Of a stretch of DNA of 64,000 bases, positions 7,707 through 14,883 are shown one piece after another (the stretch's first letter is position 1; each line of letters begins with the position of its first letter). Source of the DNA: an uncultured Dehalococcoidia bacterium. GTDB lineage: Bacteria; Chloroflexota; Dehalococcoidia; Lucifugimonadales; UBA3495. Where the stretch lies: positions 1,494,788 to 1,558,787 of the forward strand of contig CATOSP010000002.1 in assembly GCA_951812625.1 (NCBI GenBank), read 5' to 3'. Under the pieces are notes generated by a model. It saw only the letters and a program-made list of their open reading frames with translations, did not search any database and was not told where the DNA came from. The position numbers and the translations under genes were made by a program.

Positions 7707-9368
7707 TTGGACCAGAGGCCATCCGACACGGGTTCGCTCCTCGCCCAGTTGGAAGACCTGCGCAGCCGAATCTCTGACATGGAGATGGTTGAGGCAGAGC
7801 GGAATCGCGTCTGGGAGACCATCCGGGAGAGGGAGGAGCAGTACCGGGCGGCCGTCGAGAACGTCGCTGACGCGATCGTTATCAATGTCGGCACCACCCG
7901 TGTATTCGTGAACAACGCCTTCCTGGCCCTGCATGGTCTGGAAGACATGGCTCAGGCTTCGGATCTCGCTCTCGACCACTTCATTGTCCCTGAGGACCGG
8001 CCCATCGTGCGGGCCCGGACGTTGGCTCGTGAACGTGGCGAACCAGCGCCAGGTGTGTACGAATACCGTATTCGAAGGACTACGGGGGAGGTCCGCACGG
8101 TTGAGTCCTCAGCCGTAGCAATCACATTCAACGGAGAGCCCGCCACACTGGCCGTGCTAAGAGATGTCACGGAACGAAAACAGGCCGAGGAACAGGTTCG
8201 CCGCCTGGCGACCATAGGGCGGATAATCAGTTCATCTCTTGACGTCGAGGAGGTGTACGAGCCATTTGCCCAACAGGTTCGGGAACTCATCTCGTCCGAA
8301 AGGATCGTGATAACCATCGCCGGTCCGGAACAGGATGTGTTTACCACGGCCTACGTCAGTGGTGGAGACGTTGCCCAGCGCCGGATGGGAGATGTGGCAG
8401 CCCTGGACAGTTCCATGACCCAGGAAGTGATCCGGCGCAGGGCAGGGTTGCTCATTCAGCCCAGGGACATCAACGACCTGCGGCAGCGTTTCACCGGACC
8501 GCTGCCCGCCTACGAAGCCGGATTCCGCTCCTTCCTCTCTGTGCCACTGATATCTCATGATGAAGTAATCGGGGTGCTTCACCTGGAGTCCACCCAACCA
8601 CAAGCTTATACTGATCGTGACCTGGACATGGCAGAGAGCGTGGGAGCCCAGATATCGGGAGCGATAGCCAACGCGCGTCTTTACTCGCAGCTTGAGTTGG
8701 AGCGTGAGCGGTTGCGACGGTTGACCATGCGGGTCGTATCAGAGGAGGAGGAGGAGCGCCACCGAGTCTCCCGCGAACTGCATGACGAGGCAGGGCAGGC
8801 ACTGACTGCGCTCATGATCAGTCTCGGGCTAGTACACTCCGATATGCCAGAGGATGCGGGCACTCTCCGGGATACGTTGGCTGGCGCGGTGGCCATGACG
8901 GAGACCACGATGGAGAAAATCCGGCTGCTTGCCCGCGGGTTGCGGCCCCCGGAACTGGACGCAGTAGGGTTGAATGACACTCTGGAAGGATACTGCAGGG
9001 AGTTCGCCCAGCGCACTCATCTGGATATAACCTATGCTGGCGAGGTGTCATTGGAGTTGTCGGATGCAGTGACGATCTGCCTGTATCGTTTCCTTCAGGA
9101 GGCCCTTACAAACGTGGCTCGGCACGCTGAAGCAACAAGGGTCGGTGTGAGCCTGAGGCAAGGCTCGAACGCTGTTACCCTTTCGGTCGAGGATGATGGC
9201 AAAGGATTTGTGAACCCGCCAATCATTCACAGCGGAGACAAGGGATTGGGAATCGGGCTGATCGGTATGCAGGAGCGGTTTGAGCTTCTGGGTGGAAGAG
9301 TCGACATACAATCCGCACCGGGTGAGGGCGCACGTCTGGTTGCGTCCGTGCCTAATGGTATCGGTTAG
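7707..9368 (+). CDS. PAS-GAF sensor histidine kinase, NarX/DevS-like
   Basis: 553 residues, soluble, no membrane segment. A short coiled coil (about 8-45) leads into a PAS domain (about 45-155, ending LRDVTERKQAEEQ). A GAF domain follows (about 165-325), then a HisKA_3 dimerisation helix with the phospho-acceptor histidine 359 in RVSRELHDEAGQ, and an HATPase domain with GKGF and GIGLIGMQERFELLGGRV. HisKA_3 kinases pair with LuxR/NarL-type regulators, and one follows 15 bases on. The start is TTG 7707 after AGGAAGGTGA. The GAF domain could bind haem, as in mycobacterial DosS/DosT, or a small ligand; the haem ligand cannot be judged here. Likely controls the stress cluster at 10.7-13.5 kb. Confidence 0.93.
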   Translation: MDQRPSDTGSLLAQLEDLRSRISDMEMVEAERNRVWETIREREEQYRAAVENVADAIVINVGTTRVFVNNAFLALHGLEDMAQASDLALDHFIVPEDRPIVRARTLARERGEPAPGVYEYRIRRTTGEVRTVESSAVAITFNGEPATLAVLRDVTERKQAEEQVRRLATIGRIISSSLDVEEVYEPFAQQVRELISSERIVITIAGPEQDVFTTAYVSGGDVAQRRMGDVAALDSSMTQEVIRRRAGLLIQPRDINDLRQRFTGPLPAYEAGFRSFLSVPLISHDEVIGVLHLESTQPQAYTDRDLDMAESVGAQISGAIANARLYSQLELERERLRRLTMRVVSEEEEERHRVSRELHDEAGQALTALMISLGLVHSDMPEDAGTLRDTLAGAVAMTETTMEKIRLLARGLRPPELDAVGLNDTLEGYCREFAQRTHLDITYAGEVSLELSDAVTICLYRFLQEALTNVARHAEATRVGVSLRQGSNAVTLSVEDDGKGFVNPPIIHSGDKGLGIGLIGMQERFELLGGRVDIQSAPGEGARLVASVPNGIG

Positions 9369-9383
9369 GTAGGGAGGGCACTG

Positions 9384-10034
9384 ATGGTCCGCGTAATCGT
9401 CGCCGATGACCACCACCTGGTACGCCAGGGAATCAGGATGCTGCTGGAAAAGGCCGAGGACATTGATGTCGTCGGAGAGGCCGAAAACGGCTTGGAAGCC
9501 GTCGATATGGCGGAGTCTCTGACCCCCGATATTGTCGTGATGGATATCTCCATGCCGCGTTTGAACGGCATTCAGGCCACAGAGCAGATCCGTTCTCGCG
9601 TGTCTCAGACTCAGGTTGTTGTGCTGTCCATGCATGCCGACGACGCGATGGTCCGGCAGGCTTTGCGCCGGGGAGCGCGTGGGTACGTGCTCAAGCGGGC
9701 CGTCGGGGAAGAGCTCCTGTTGGCTATCAGGGCCGCGATGAACGGGGAGACCTACTTGAGCCCGCCAATCGCCGGGTCCATAGTAGAAGAGTTCTTCTCC
9801 AGGTCGGATTCAGACGAAGAGTCCAGCAGGCTGGAACGACTGACCCGCAGGGAGAGTGAAGTGCTGCAACTTCTGGCGGAAGGCGGGACCAATAGTTCCA
9901 TCGCTCAGGAACTCGTCGTCAGTGTGAAAACGGTGGAGAAACACCGGGCCAGTCTCATGTCCAAGCTGGACATCCATGACCTGGCCGGGCTGGTCAGATT
10001 CGCTGTCAAGCACAGGATGGTTTCCCTGGATTAA
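9384..10034 (+). CDS. LuxR/NarL-family response regulator, DevR-like
   Basis: 216 residues. The receiver domain has the acidic pair D8-D9, phospho-acceptor D54 in VVMDISMP, and the conserved lysine in GYVLKRA. The C-terminal GerE helix-turn-helix begins LTRRESEVLQLLAEG and holds NSSIAQELVVSVKTVEKH as recognition helix. It sits 15 bases after the kinase gene, with GGGAGGG as ribosome site, so the two are one operon and almost surely partners. Family members bind short inverted repeats as dimers; candidate dyads are seen 60 and 640 bases downstream of its stop. NarL, DevR and LiaR relatives respond to redox state, gas or envelope stress. Confidence 0.95.
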   Translation: MVRVIVADDHHLVRQGIRMLLEKAEDIDVVGEAENGLEAVDMAESLTPDIVVMDISMPRLNGIQATEQIRSRVSQTQVVVLSMHADDAMVRQALRRGARGYVLKRAVGEELLLAIRAAMNGETYLSPPIAGSIVEEFFSRSDSDEESSRLERLTRRESEVLQLLAEGGTNSSIAQELVVSVKTVEKHRASLMSKLDIHDLAGLVRFAVKHRMVSLD

Positions 10035-10092
10035 CCAGTCCGTAACCGGCCAGCTTCACACTCTCCAAGCCATCCCGAATCGCACCCCTATG

Positions 10093-10105
10093 GGGTATAT
10101 TCCCT
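10093..10105 (+). promoter_or_regulatory. Candidate response-regulator site 1
   Basis: GGGTATATTCCCT. On the complement it matches the sites at 10115 and 10669 at AGGGAAT...CCC. The centre is 22 bases, two helical turns, from the centre of the next site. Confidence 0.4.
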
Positions 10106-10114
10106 GCGAAAGGT

Positions 10115-10127
10115 AGGGAATCGCCCC
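10115..10127 (-). promoter_or_regulatory. Candidate response-regulator site 2
   Basis: AGGGAATCGCCCC on the plus strand. The bases AGGTAGGGAATC around it (10111-10122) recur exactly at 10665-10676 in front of the stress cluster. A possible -10, CATAGT, lies at 10155-10160, 34 bases from the site centre. Confidence 0.45.
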
Positions 10128-10203
10128 ATACTCCCGACTCACCATGTGCGGCATCATAGTAACACGCATTACTACCTTTTCCCTTCGGAGAAAGGAGGCC
10201 ACC

Positions 10204-10272
10204 ATGGTCCGAAACTTCGAGTGGCTGCACCAGTGGAAGTTCCCTTGTTCGGCCTCCACTGGCGGAAGCTGA
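10204..10272 (+). CDS. Putative 22-residue small peptide
   Basis: An ATG is preceded by AAAGGAGG with a spacing of 5-6 bases, one of the best ribosome sites in the window. The frame gives MVRNFEWLHQWKFPCSASTGGS and stops at TGA. No homology is recognised. The product would be rich in aromatic and basic residues with one cysteine. It lies on a presumed short transcript between the dyads at 10.1 kb and the terminator at 10571. It could be a real small protein, a leader peptide, or the start of a gene later broken by a frameshift, since a neighbouring frame stays open downstream for 80 codons. Confidence 0.35.
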   Translation: MVRNFEWLHQWKFPCSASTGGS

Positions 10273-10570
10273 GGGGAAAGCGCCCTGGGGTGACGCGCCG
10301 GTGGAGGTTCTCATCGAGGAGAATACCCAGGCACCGCCAACATGAGGAGAGGTGCAGATTGATGAGGAGATCATTCACCAAAAACGAGACCTGTTAGAGC
10401 CCCCATCGTCGAGGAGTGTACAAGCTCCGGAGGCCGATGGGGGCGGCAGGAACAGCCTCGGCGCTGGTGTCGGGCGGGTACGGCCAGTCAGGTAGTTGGC
10501 CCGCGAGATTTCGGGGGTCGATATGGCAGCCGGACCGGTCGGCAGGTAACGTAACAGGGTCGGGGCGATG

Positions 10571-10615
10571 AACGAATCAGGCACGGGCTTTTTCTCCCGT
10601 GCCTGATTCGTTTTT
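10571..10615 (+). terminator. Rho-independent terminator with 17-base stem
   Basis: AACGAATCAGGCACGGG (10571-10587) pairs perfectly with 10596-10612 over an 8-base loop and is followed by T residues to 10615. It ends whatever transcript crosses 10.2-10.5 kb and insulates the stress cluster from the two-component operon. Confidence 0.9.
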
Positions 10616-10646
10616 GTGCGTACCCATCCGTATTGGTCCAAGAGTA

Positions 10647-10681
10647 GGGTGTTGTTCACCCCTGAGGTAGGGAATCTACCC
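10647..10681 (+). promoter_or_regulatory. Candidate operator/promoter of the stress cluster
   Basis: An inverted repeat GGGTG-TTGTT-CACCC (10647-10661) is followed by AGGGAATCTACCC (10669-10681), with centres 21 bases apart. The second matches the sites at 10093 and 10115. A possible -10 (CATATT at 10706 or TATTAT at 10708) lies 31-33 bases from the last centre, close to the spacing seen at the 10.1 kb promoter. This fits activation by the NarL-type regulator encoded just upstream; inference only. Confidence 0.45.
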
Positions 10682-10746
10682 GTACCCATCGCGGTCTGTT
10701 GCGTCCATATTATGTGCATCAGTCTTAGACACGTGAGAGGCCAGGT

Positions 10747-11172
10747 ATGGCAACACTACAGATGGTGGACTCCGACCGGGAAATCAAGGTGCTGCTCATA
10801 GATGACAATCCCGTGTTTCTCCAAACGGCAGTCGGTTTCCTGGAGAGGCAGGAGGGCGAGTTTGCGCTAGAAAGTTCAGGTTCTGTGGAGGCAGCGCTGT
10901 TAGAGGCGGGAGAGTTCAATCCGGAGGTGATCGTGATCGATCCGAGTGGTTTCGGGTCTGCGGGTCTGGATACCATCTCCGGGCTTCACAGGAATTTTCG
11001 GCAGGCCCGTGTCGTTGTGATGGCGTTGGTTGACTCTCCGACGTACCGGCACGCCTGCCATGCCGCTGGCGCGGATGGCTTTGTCTCCAAGGCTGATCTT
11101 GTACCGGGGTTGCTGTCGGCAATCTATGGAGCAACTCTCTCCAGCCCCGTTGGATGCCGGTACGGCTGCTAG
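10747..11172 (+). CDS. Single-domain response regulator (receiver only)
   Basis: 141 residues. The acidic pair D19-D20 is in VLLIDDNP, the phospho-acceptor D65 in VIVIDPSG, and the conserved lysine in GFVSKADL, so it should be phosphorylated. The threonine/serine switch position appears to be alanine (VVVMALVD), which is unusual. There is no output domain. The ribosome site is weak (GAGAGGCCAGGT before ATG 10747). As first gene of the stress cluster it may act as phosphate sink or as modulator of the kinase at 7.7 kb, which has HisKA_3 chemistry and a nearby full regulator. About 50 bases separate it from the next gene. Confidence 0.85.
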   Translation: MATLQMVDSDREIKVLLIDDNPVFLQTAVGFLERQEGEFALESSGSVEAALLEAGEFNPEVIVIDPSGFGSAGLDTISGLHRNFRQARVVVMALVDSPTYRHACHAAGADGFVSKADLVPGLLSAIYGATLSSPVGCRYGC

Positions 11173-11222
11173 ACCGAGAGGGGAGACCGCGACGCACTTT
11201 GGTTTGGACTGGAGGGTATCAG

Positions 11223-11771
11223 ATGCGTTGGAATTTTGAGGAAGAATATGGTTCTGCCGAGTTTGCGGCCTACGAGTGGACCTACTGGCATGAGAGCGGT
11301 GAACCGCTCGACGACAGGCCGGAAAAGATCTTGGTCCCGCTGGACCGTTCGTTGAAGGGAGCGAATCGTGTCCTCGAGATCGCTGAGGGTCTTCTTAAAC
11401 CCGGCGGGGAAGGCATCCTTCTGCACGTCATACTTCCCTCAAGCCCCAGGATTGTTGACCTGGGTTATGTCCCAGCCAGGGAGTTGGAGAAACATGAGCG
11501 GTCCAGAGCGGCCACGTACTTGAACTACTTCGCCGAGCGGCTCAATTCCGACCGGTGCCGGTGGCGGGGAGAAGTTGTCGTAGCCAGGTCGGTGGCGGAT
11601 GGCATCGCGGAGGTTGCGGCAAGGGAGAACGTCGACCTCGTAGCAATGTACACCCACAACCGGAATGGCCTGACAAAGTGGCTCAAGGGGAGCGTTTCCG
11701 ACCGGGTACGGCGCTACGTGAGCACCGAAGTCCGTATCGTTCGGGCTGCCGAATTCGCACCCGCCCAATAG
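11223..11771 (+). CDS. Universal stress protein family protein
   Basis: 182 residues. After an N-terminal extension of about 35 residues rich in Trp, Tyr and Glu, the UspA fold starts at KILVPLDRSLKGANRV and continues to VDLVAMYTHNRNGLTKWLKGSVSDRV, ending VRIVR. The G-x2-G-x9-G(S/T) ATP loop of ATP-binding Usp proteins is not clear here (NGLTKWLKGSVSD), so nucleotide binding is uncertain. GGAGGG lies 8 bases before ATG 11223; a longer frame from 11154 overlaps the previous gene end. In actinobacteria, Usp genes are major targets of DosR/DevR under hypoxia, which matches the regulator and dyads upstream. Second Usp of the cluster is at 12534. Confidence 0.85.
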   Translation: MRWNFEEEYGSAEFAAYEWTYWHESGEPLDDRPEKILVPLDRSLKGANRVLEIAEGLLKPGGEGILLHVILPSSPRIVDLGYVPARELEKHERSRAATYLNYFAERLNSDRCRWRGEVVVARSVADGIAEVAARENVDLVAMYTHNRNGLTKWLKGSVSDRVRRYVSTEVRIVRAAEFAPAQ

Positions 11772-11839
11772 TTCACTGGTGGTAAGTAACCCGTGAGGCA
11801 GCCTGATTCGTCAAATCCCCATACACGAGGAGGCACGAA

Positions 11840-12037
11840 ATGGTGAATCTCAAGTTTGACCCGGAGGTTACCAGGCTCCGCATCGAGCCGGCTGCCGAGG
11901 AGGAGCAGGCTGCGGAATGGGTCTATGTGATGCCTTGTGCAGGTGTGCGCTACTTCCAGTTCGTGCAACCGAGATCTAAGCCGGTGTCCAGGGAGGTACT
12001 CCCTGTCAACCGGGCAGCCGAGAGTATCACCGCATAA
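11840..12037 (+). CDS. Small hypothetical protein of the stress cluster
   Basis: 65 residues with no family I recognise, opening MVNLKFDPEVTRLRIEP, then an acidic patch EEEQ, and a core EWVYVMPCAGVRYFQFVQP. The ribosome site GAGGAGG is strong and well spaced (7 bases before ATG 11840), so translation is likely. No signal peptide or membrane segment. It sits between the Usp gene and the hairpin at 12081, inside the cluster behind the dyad promoter. A single cysteine and several aromatic residues are the only notable content. Confidence 0.6.
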   Translation: MVNLKFDPEVTRLRIEPAAEEEQAAEWVYVMPCAGVRYFQFVQPRSKPVSREVLPVNRAAESITA

Positions 12038-12080
12038 CACTCAGGTCTGGGTCCGGAGATACTCAACGACTTCTCTCCAT

Positions 12081-12131
12081 CCCTGGACCGGCGGGTTGTT
12101 TGTCAACATCCACAAACTCGCCGGTCCAGGG
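12081..12131 (+). repeat. Long inverted repeat (stem-loop)
   Basis: CCCTGGACCGGCG at 12081-12093 is matched perfectly by its complement at 12119-12131, and the pairing continues with one mismatch and one bulge towards a short loop. There is no T-run on the plus strand. It lies between the small protein and the next gene, 28 bases before that start, so it may be an RNA-processing site, a 3' stabiliser, or an attenuator that lowers expression downstream. Confidence 0.7.
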
Positions 12132-12158
12132 TGATTGAGGGGCTGGAGGAAAGTCTCG

Positions 12159-12470
12159 TTGGCTGTTAAGGTACTTATAGAGCGGCGAGTCAGGAAGGGG
12201 TACGAGCAGCTTGTCTGGCAGATGTTGCGTGACCTGCGAGGACAGGCAGTCAGGCAGAAGGGCTATCTATACGGCGAGACCTGGCGGTCTCTCGATGATC
12301 CACAGTTGTTTATGGTGTCCAGCACCTGGGGCTGCAGGGAATACTGGGACGCCTGGGTCACCGATGAATTTCGACAACGAATGGAAGTCCGCATTCGGCC
12401 CTATCTGAGAAGAGACGTTTCCATTCGGGTGTTCGAAGAAGTGGCGTCCTTTTCCGCTGATGGCCCTTAG
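12159..12470 (+). CDS. Antibiotic-biosynthesis-monooxygenase-fold (ABM) protein
   Basis: 103 residues starting AVKVLIERRVRKGYE and containing QKGYLYGETWRSLDDPQLFMVSSTW, with the alternating pattern of the dimeric alpha-beta ABM fold. Members include quinol monooxygenases such as YgiN, haem-degrading enzymes and many of unknown role. The start TTG 12159 is chosen because GGAGGA lies 8 bases ahead; the in-frame TTG at 12135 precedes that ribosome site and would begin inside the hairpin flank. A link to quinone redox state would suit a redox-controlled cluster, but that is inference. Confidence 0.7.
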   Translation: MAVKVLIERRVRKGYEQLVWQMLRDLRGQAVRQKGYLYGETWRSLDDPQLFMVSSTWGCREYWDAWVTDEFRQRMEVRIRPYLRRDVSIRVFEEVASFSADGP

Positions 12471-12533
12471 GCGTGGCTATGCTCGACGTTATGGAGTCCT
12501 CGGACCGCCGCCAAGTTGCAAACGAGGTGGACC

Positions 12534-13466
12534 ATGCCGCAAAAGATTATGATACCTCTGGACGGTTCTTCCGAAGCAGAAGATGTGATCCCTTTGGTTA
12601 GGGGGGATCTGACTTCCGGGGATGAAGTGTTCTTGGTGCAGGTAATCCCACCCGGAAGGACTCAGACGATCGGTGGCCACGTAATCCTGGGCAGCCAGGT
12701 GGAAGAGGGATTGCGCGCCGAAGCACAGCGGTATCTTCAGACCGTGATCCGTAGGGAGGCCGGCGAGGCTGGCTCTTGGTACTCGGATGTGGTCGTGTCC
12801 GGTTCCGTCCCGGAAGGTATCGCGTTGGCCGCCAACCAGTCCCAGGCCGACGTCATTGCCATGTACACCCACGACCGGAATCTGCTGGGCAGGATGATGA
12901 AGGGGAGTATAGCAAGGGAGGTCCAGAGGACAGCATCCACGGAAGTCCGGATATTCGGCCCTCGTGAGCTGACTGAATCAACTGGCCCGTCCGTCGATGC
13001 CAACGGGCATGAATTCAGTCATGTGGACCTGTTTCGCGGAATGTCCGTTGAGCAAATTCAACGGGTGGTTGGGTTGGGACATCGCATTCAGGTCTCTGCT
13101 GGGGAGAAACAGGGTCAGGGCGGAGACGTAGCCGAGAGCTTGTTCATAATACTGTCGGGCGAGGCCAGTCTGTCAGCTCGCTCAGACATCGGTGAGATCA
13201 CCGTGCGTATTGCGGGTCCAGGCGAGTCTTTCCCATTGGCCTCGCTGCTTGAGTCTGGCACCATGATCACCACTGCGGAAGCCCTGACTGACCTGGATTT
13301 GCTGGCCATACTGAGGGCCGACCTTATGGCCCTTTCCTCGAGGGAGCCTGAGATCGGAATGCGCATCTACTCCAATGTGGCCCAAATGTTCGCCAACCGA
13401 TACAGTGCAACTCTGACCCAGCTCGCCATCGGCGCAGAGCGTGAGCTGAGGGAACAGAACGCCTGA
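12534..13466 (+). CDS. Universal stress protein fused to cyclic-nucleotide-binding domain
   Basis: 310 residues. Residues 1-145 form a UspA domain (KIMIPLDGSSEAEDVIPL, then DVIAMYTHDRNLLGRMMKGSIAREV). From about 165 a CAP_ED cyclic-nucleotide-binding jelly roll follows (FRGMSVEQIQRVVGLGHRI, LFIILSGEASLSARS, GPGESFPLASLLESG). The canonical phosphate-binding RxxA-type arginine is not obvious, so ligand binding may be altered. The ribosome site ACGAGGTGG stands before ATG 12534; the frame from TTG 12516 overlaps it. No DNA-binding domain is present, so it is not a CRP. Its THDRN and KGS motifs match those of the Usp at 11223, showing common descent. Confidence 0.88.
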   Translation: MPQKIMIPLDGSSEAEDVIPLVRGDLTSGDEVFLVQVIPPGRTQTIGGHVILGSQVEEGLRAEAQRYLQTVIRREAGEAGSWYSDVVVSGSVPEGIALAANQSQADVIAMYTHDRNLLGRMMKGSIAREVQRTASTEVRIFGPRELTESTGPSVDANGHEFSHVDLFRGMSVEQIQRVVGLGHRIQVSAGEKQGQGGDVAESLFIILSGEASLSARSDIGEITVRIAGPGESFPLASLLESGTMITTAEALTDLDLLAILRADLMALSSREPEIGMRIYSNVAQMFANRYSATLTQLAIGAERELREQNA

Positions 13467-13483
13467 GCGAGCTTCCCGTTATC

Positions 13484-14713
13484 TCACGCCTGTCTCAGCT
13501 TTGGCGTGAGAATCGCCAGCGCCCCCAAAAGCAAGCTACCGATGGCCCCGTTGATATACGCGGCCACTGGTGCGCCCATGGCTCCCGCCATTGCCCCGGA
13601 ATTGGCGCTCCCGAAGGTGTAGGCGTAGATCGCCAGGGTCCTCAGACCAACGACCCTTCCTCGAAACTCTGCTAGAGTGGTCCTCAGAAGCAGGGTGAGT
13701 ATCATCACCTGCGTCGAGGAAAACGTGAACCCGGTGACCATTAGCAGGAACACGGACAGGTAGAAGCCGGTAGACAAACCGAACACGGCGATACTCACAT
13801 GCCAACCGATCACGGCGATAATCAACAGCTTGCCGGGCGACCTCAAGTTTCTCATCGAGGCGAAGGCCATCGATCCCAACAGTGCCCCTATGCCGAAGGC
13901 GGACAGCAGTATTCCAAGACCGGTGGAATCCGTCCCCAGTACATCGCGGGCGAAGATCGGCATGAGGTTGGTATGGAGTGGCCACCCCGTGAAGTTGATG
14001 ATCACGGCCAGTACTAGGACCGCCCACAGCACTTGCTGTCCCTTAACGTACTTCAACCCTTCCATCACCGACCCGAACACGGACTCACCCTCACGGTGTG
14101 AAGTGGATGCGACAACGTTCACCAACAAGGCGCATATGCCGCTAATGCAGCCAAATACGGCAATCACGGTATATGCTCCCTGCGGCCCATATGCCTTGTA
14201 CAGCACTCCCCCGAGGAGGGGTCCGAGGATGGATGTAATGTTCCGGCACATGTTCGTCAGGGCCGCACCGTTGGCCAGCAGGTCGTTGCTCAGTGTGTCG
14301 GCCATCAGGGACTGGGATGCGGGCATCTGGAAGGTGCGGATGAAGCCGTTCATCAGGGTTACCGCGAAGATGTGCCATAGCTCCAGGTAACCGCTCAAGA
14401 TGAGTCCCAACATGGCCAACGCCAGGGTCGTCTGCGCGAACTCCACCACTGCGAGCAGGCGGTGGCGTGGCACTCTGTCGGCAATGGCCCCTGAGAACAT
14501 CGCCAGGAAGTTCAATGCCATCCGCGCCGCCGCGATGAGCCCTACCAGGAAAGGCGAGTCGGTCAGCTCAAGGACGAACCATCCCAGGACGACCGACTCC
14601 ATCTGAGTGTTGGTGCCGGAGAATGCCATGGAGGTCCACACCAGCGCGAAGTTCCGTTGGCGCAGGGCCACCAGAGGGTATGCGGCACGGGAGAGTGGAG
14701 CGGAGAGTCTCAA
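13484..14713 (-). CDS. MFS transporter, EntS/MFS_3-like
   Basis: 409 residues with about 12 membrane helices. It opens LRQRNFALVWTSMAFSGTNTQMESVVLGWFVLELTDSP, then AIADRVPRHRLL, the cytoplasmic loop 2-3 signature of major facilitators. The DSPFLVGLIAAARM and GALLGSMAFASM stretches are typical of the EntS/macrolide-efflux branch, which usually exports. The TTG at 14713 has no clear ribosome site and a GTG at 14671 is an alternative. It is convergent with the Usp-cNMP gene, whose stop is 18 bases away; a 9-base inverted repeat (13482-13511) spans the MFS stop but lacks a T-run. Substrate unknown. Confidence 0.88.
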   Translation of the reverse strand: MRLSAPLSRAAYPLVALRQRNFALVWTSMAFSGTNTQMESVVLGWFVLELTDSPFLVGLIAAARMALNFLAMFSGAIADRVPRHRLLAVVEFAQTTLALAMLGLILSGYLELWHIFAVTLMNGFIRTFQMPASQSLMADTLSNDLLANGAALTNMCRNITSILGPLLGGVLYKAYGPQGAYTVIAVFGCISGICALLVNVVASTSHREGESVFGSVMEGLKYVKGQQVLWAVLVLAVIINFTGWPLHTNLMPIFARDVLGTDSTGLGILLSAFGIGALLGSMAFASMRNLRSPGKLLIIAVIGWHVSIAVFGLSTGFYLSVFLLMVTGFTFSSTQVMILTLLLRTTLAEFRGRVVGLRTLAIYAYTFGSANSGAMAGAMGAPVAAYINGAIGSLLLGALAILTPKLRQA

Positions 14714-14835
14714 GGGGAGAGTGTTATCGGGGAGACAGGGAGTGAGCCGTGGATAGTGCCTTGATTGCGTGGTGAAGGACCTATGAGTGGTTCTCCCGTT
14801 TTAGCTGGTTGGAAAGCGGGTTGAGATGGGAGAGG

Positions 14836-14859
14836 GACGGGCGTGTGCATACGCCCGTC
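14836..14859 (-). repeat. Hairpin after the 14884 gene
   Basis: GACGGGCGT (14836-14844) and its exact complement (14851-14859) flank a 6-base loop, 25 bases beyond the stop of the minus-strand gene. There is no T-run, so it is at best a weak or factor-assisted terminator. Confidence 0.5.
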
Positions 14860-14883
14860 GGTCGACCGTCCTGAGTCCGATTG

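Larger units (their letters stand above)
10035..10746 (+). other. 712-base region between the two-component system and the stress cluster
   Basis: This gap holds no long convincing gene, yet is rich in signals. It has two GGG-N6-CCC dyads at 10093-10127 and a possible -10 at 10155. A strong ribosome site AAAGGAGG with a 22-codon ORF follows at 10204, then a 17-base-stem terminator at 10571-10615, a third dyad at 10669 and a possible -10 near 10706. A 47-codon frame from GTG 10352 to 10495 (it opens VQIDEEIIHQKRDLLE) and an 83-codon frame from 10146 also exist, but neither has a properly spaced ribosome site plus recognisable content. The simplest reading is a separate short transcript of about 400 bases, coding a small peptide or acting as RNA. 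Confidence 0.5.

Noticed and set aside
10146..10397. 83-codon ORF as a real gene
   Set aside because: Composition is erratic, no ribosome site fits its start, and it overlaps the better-supported 22-codon ORF in another frame.
13482..13511. Bidirectional terminator between the Usp-cNMP and MFS genes
   Set aside because: The 9-base stem overlaps the MFS stop codon and has no T-run on either strand.
14671..14713. Choice between TTG 14713 and GTG 14671 for the MFS start
   Set aside because: Neither has a clear ribosome site, so no claim is made; the longer form is listed.
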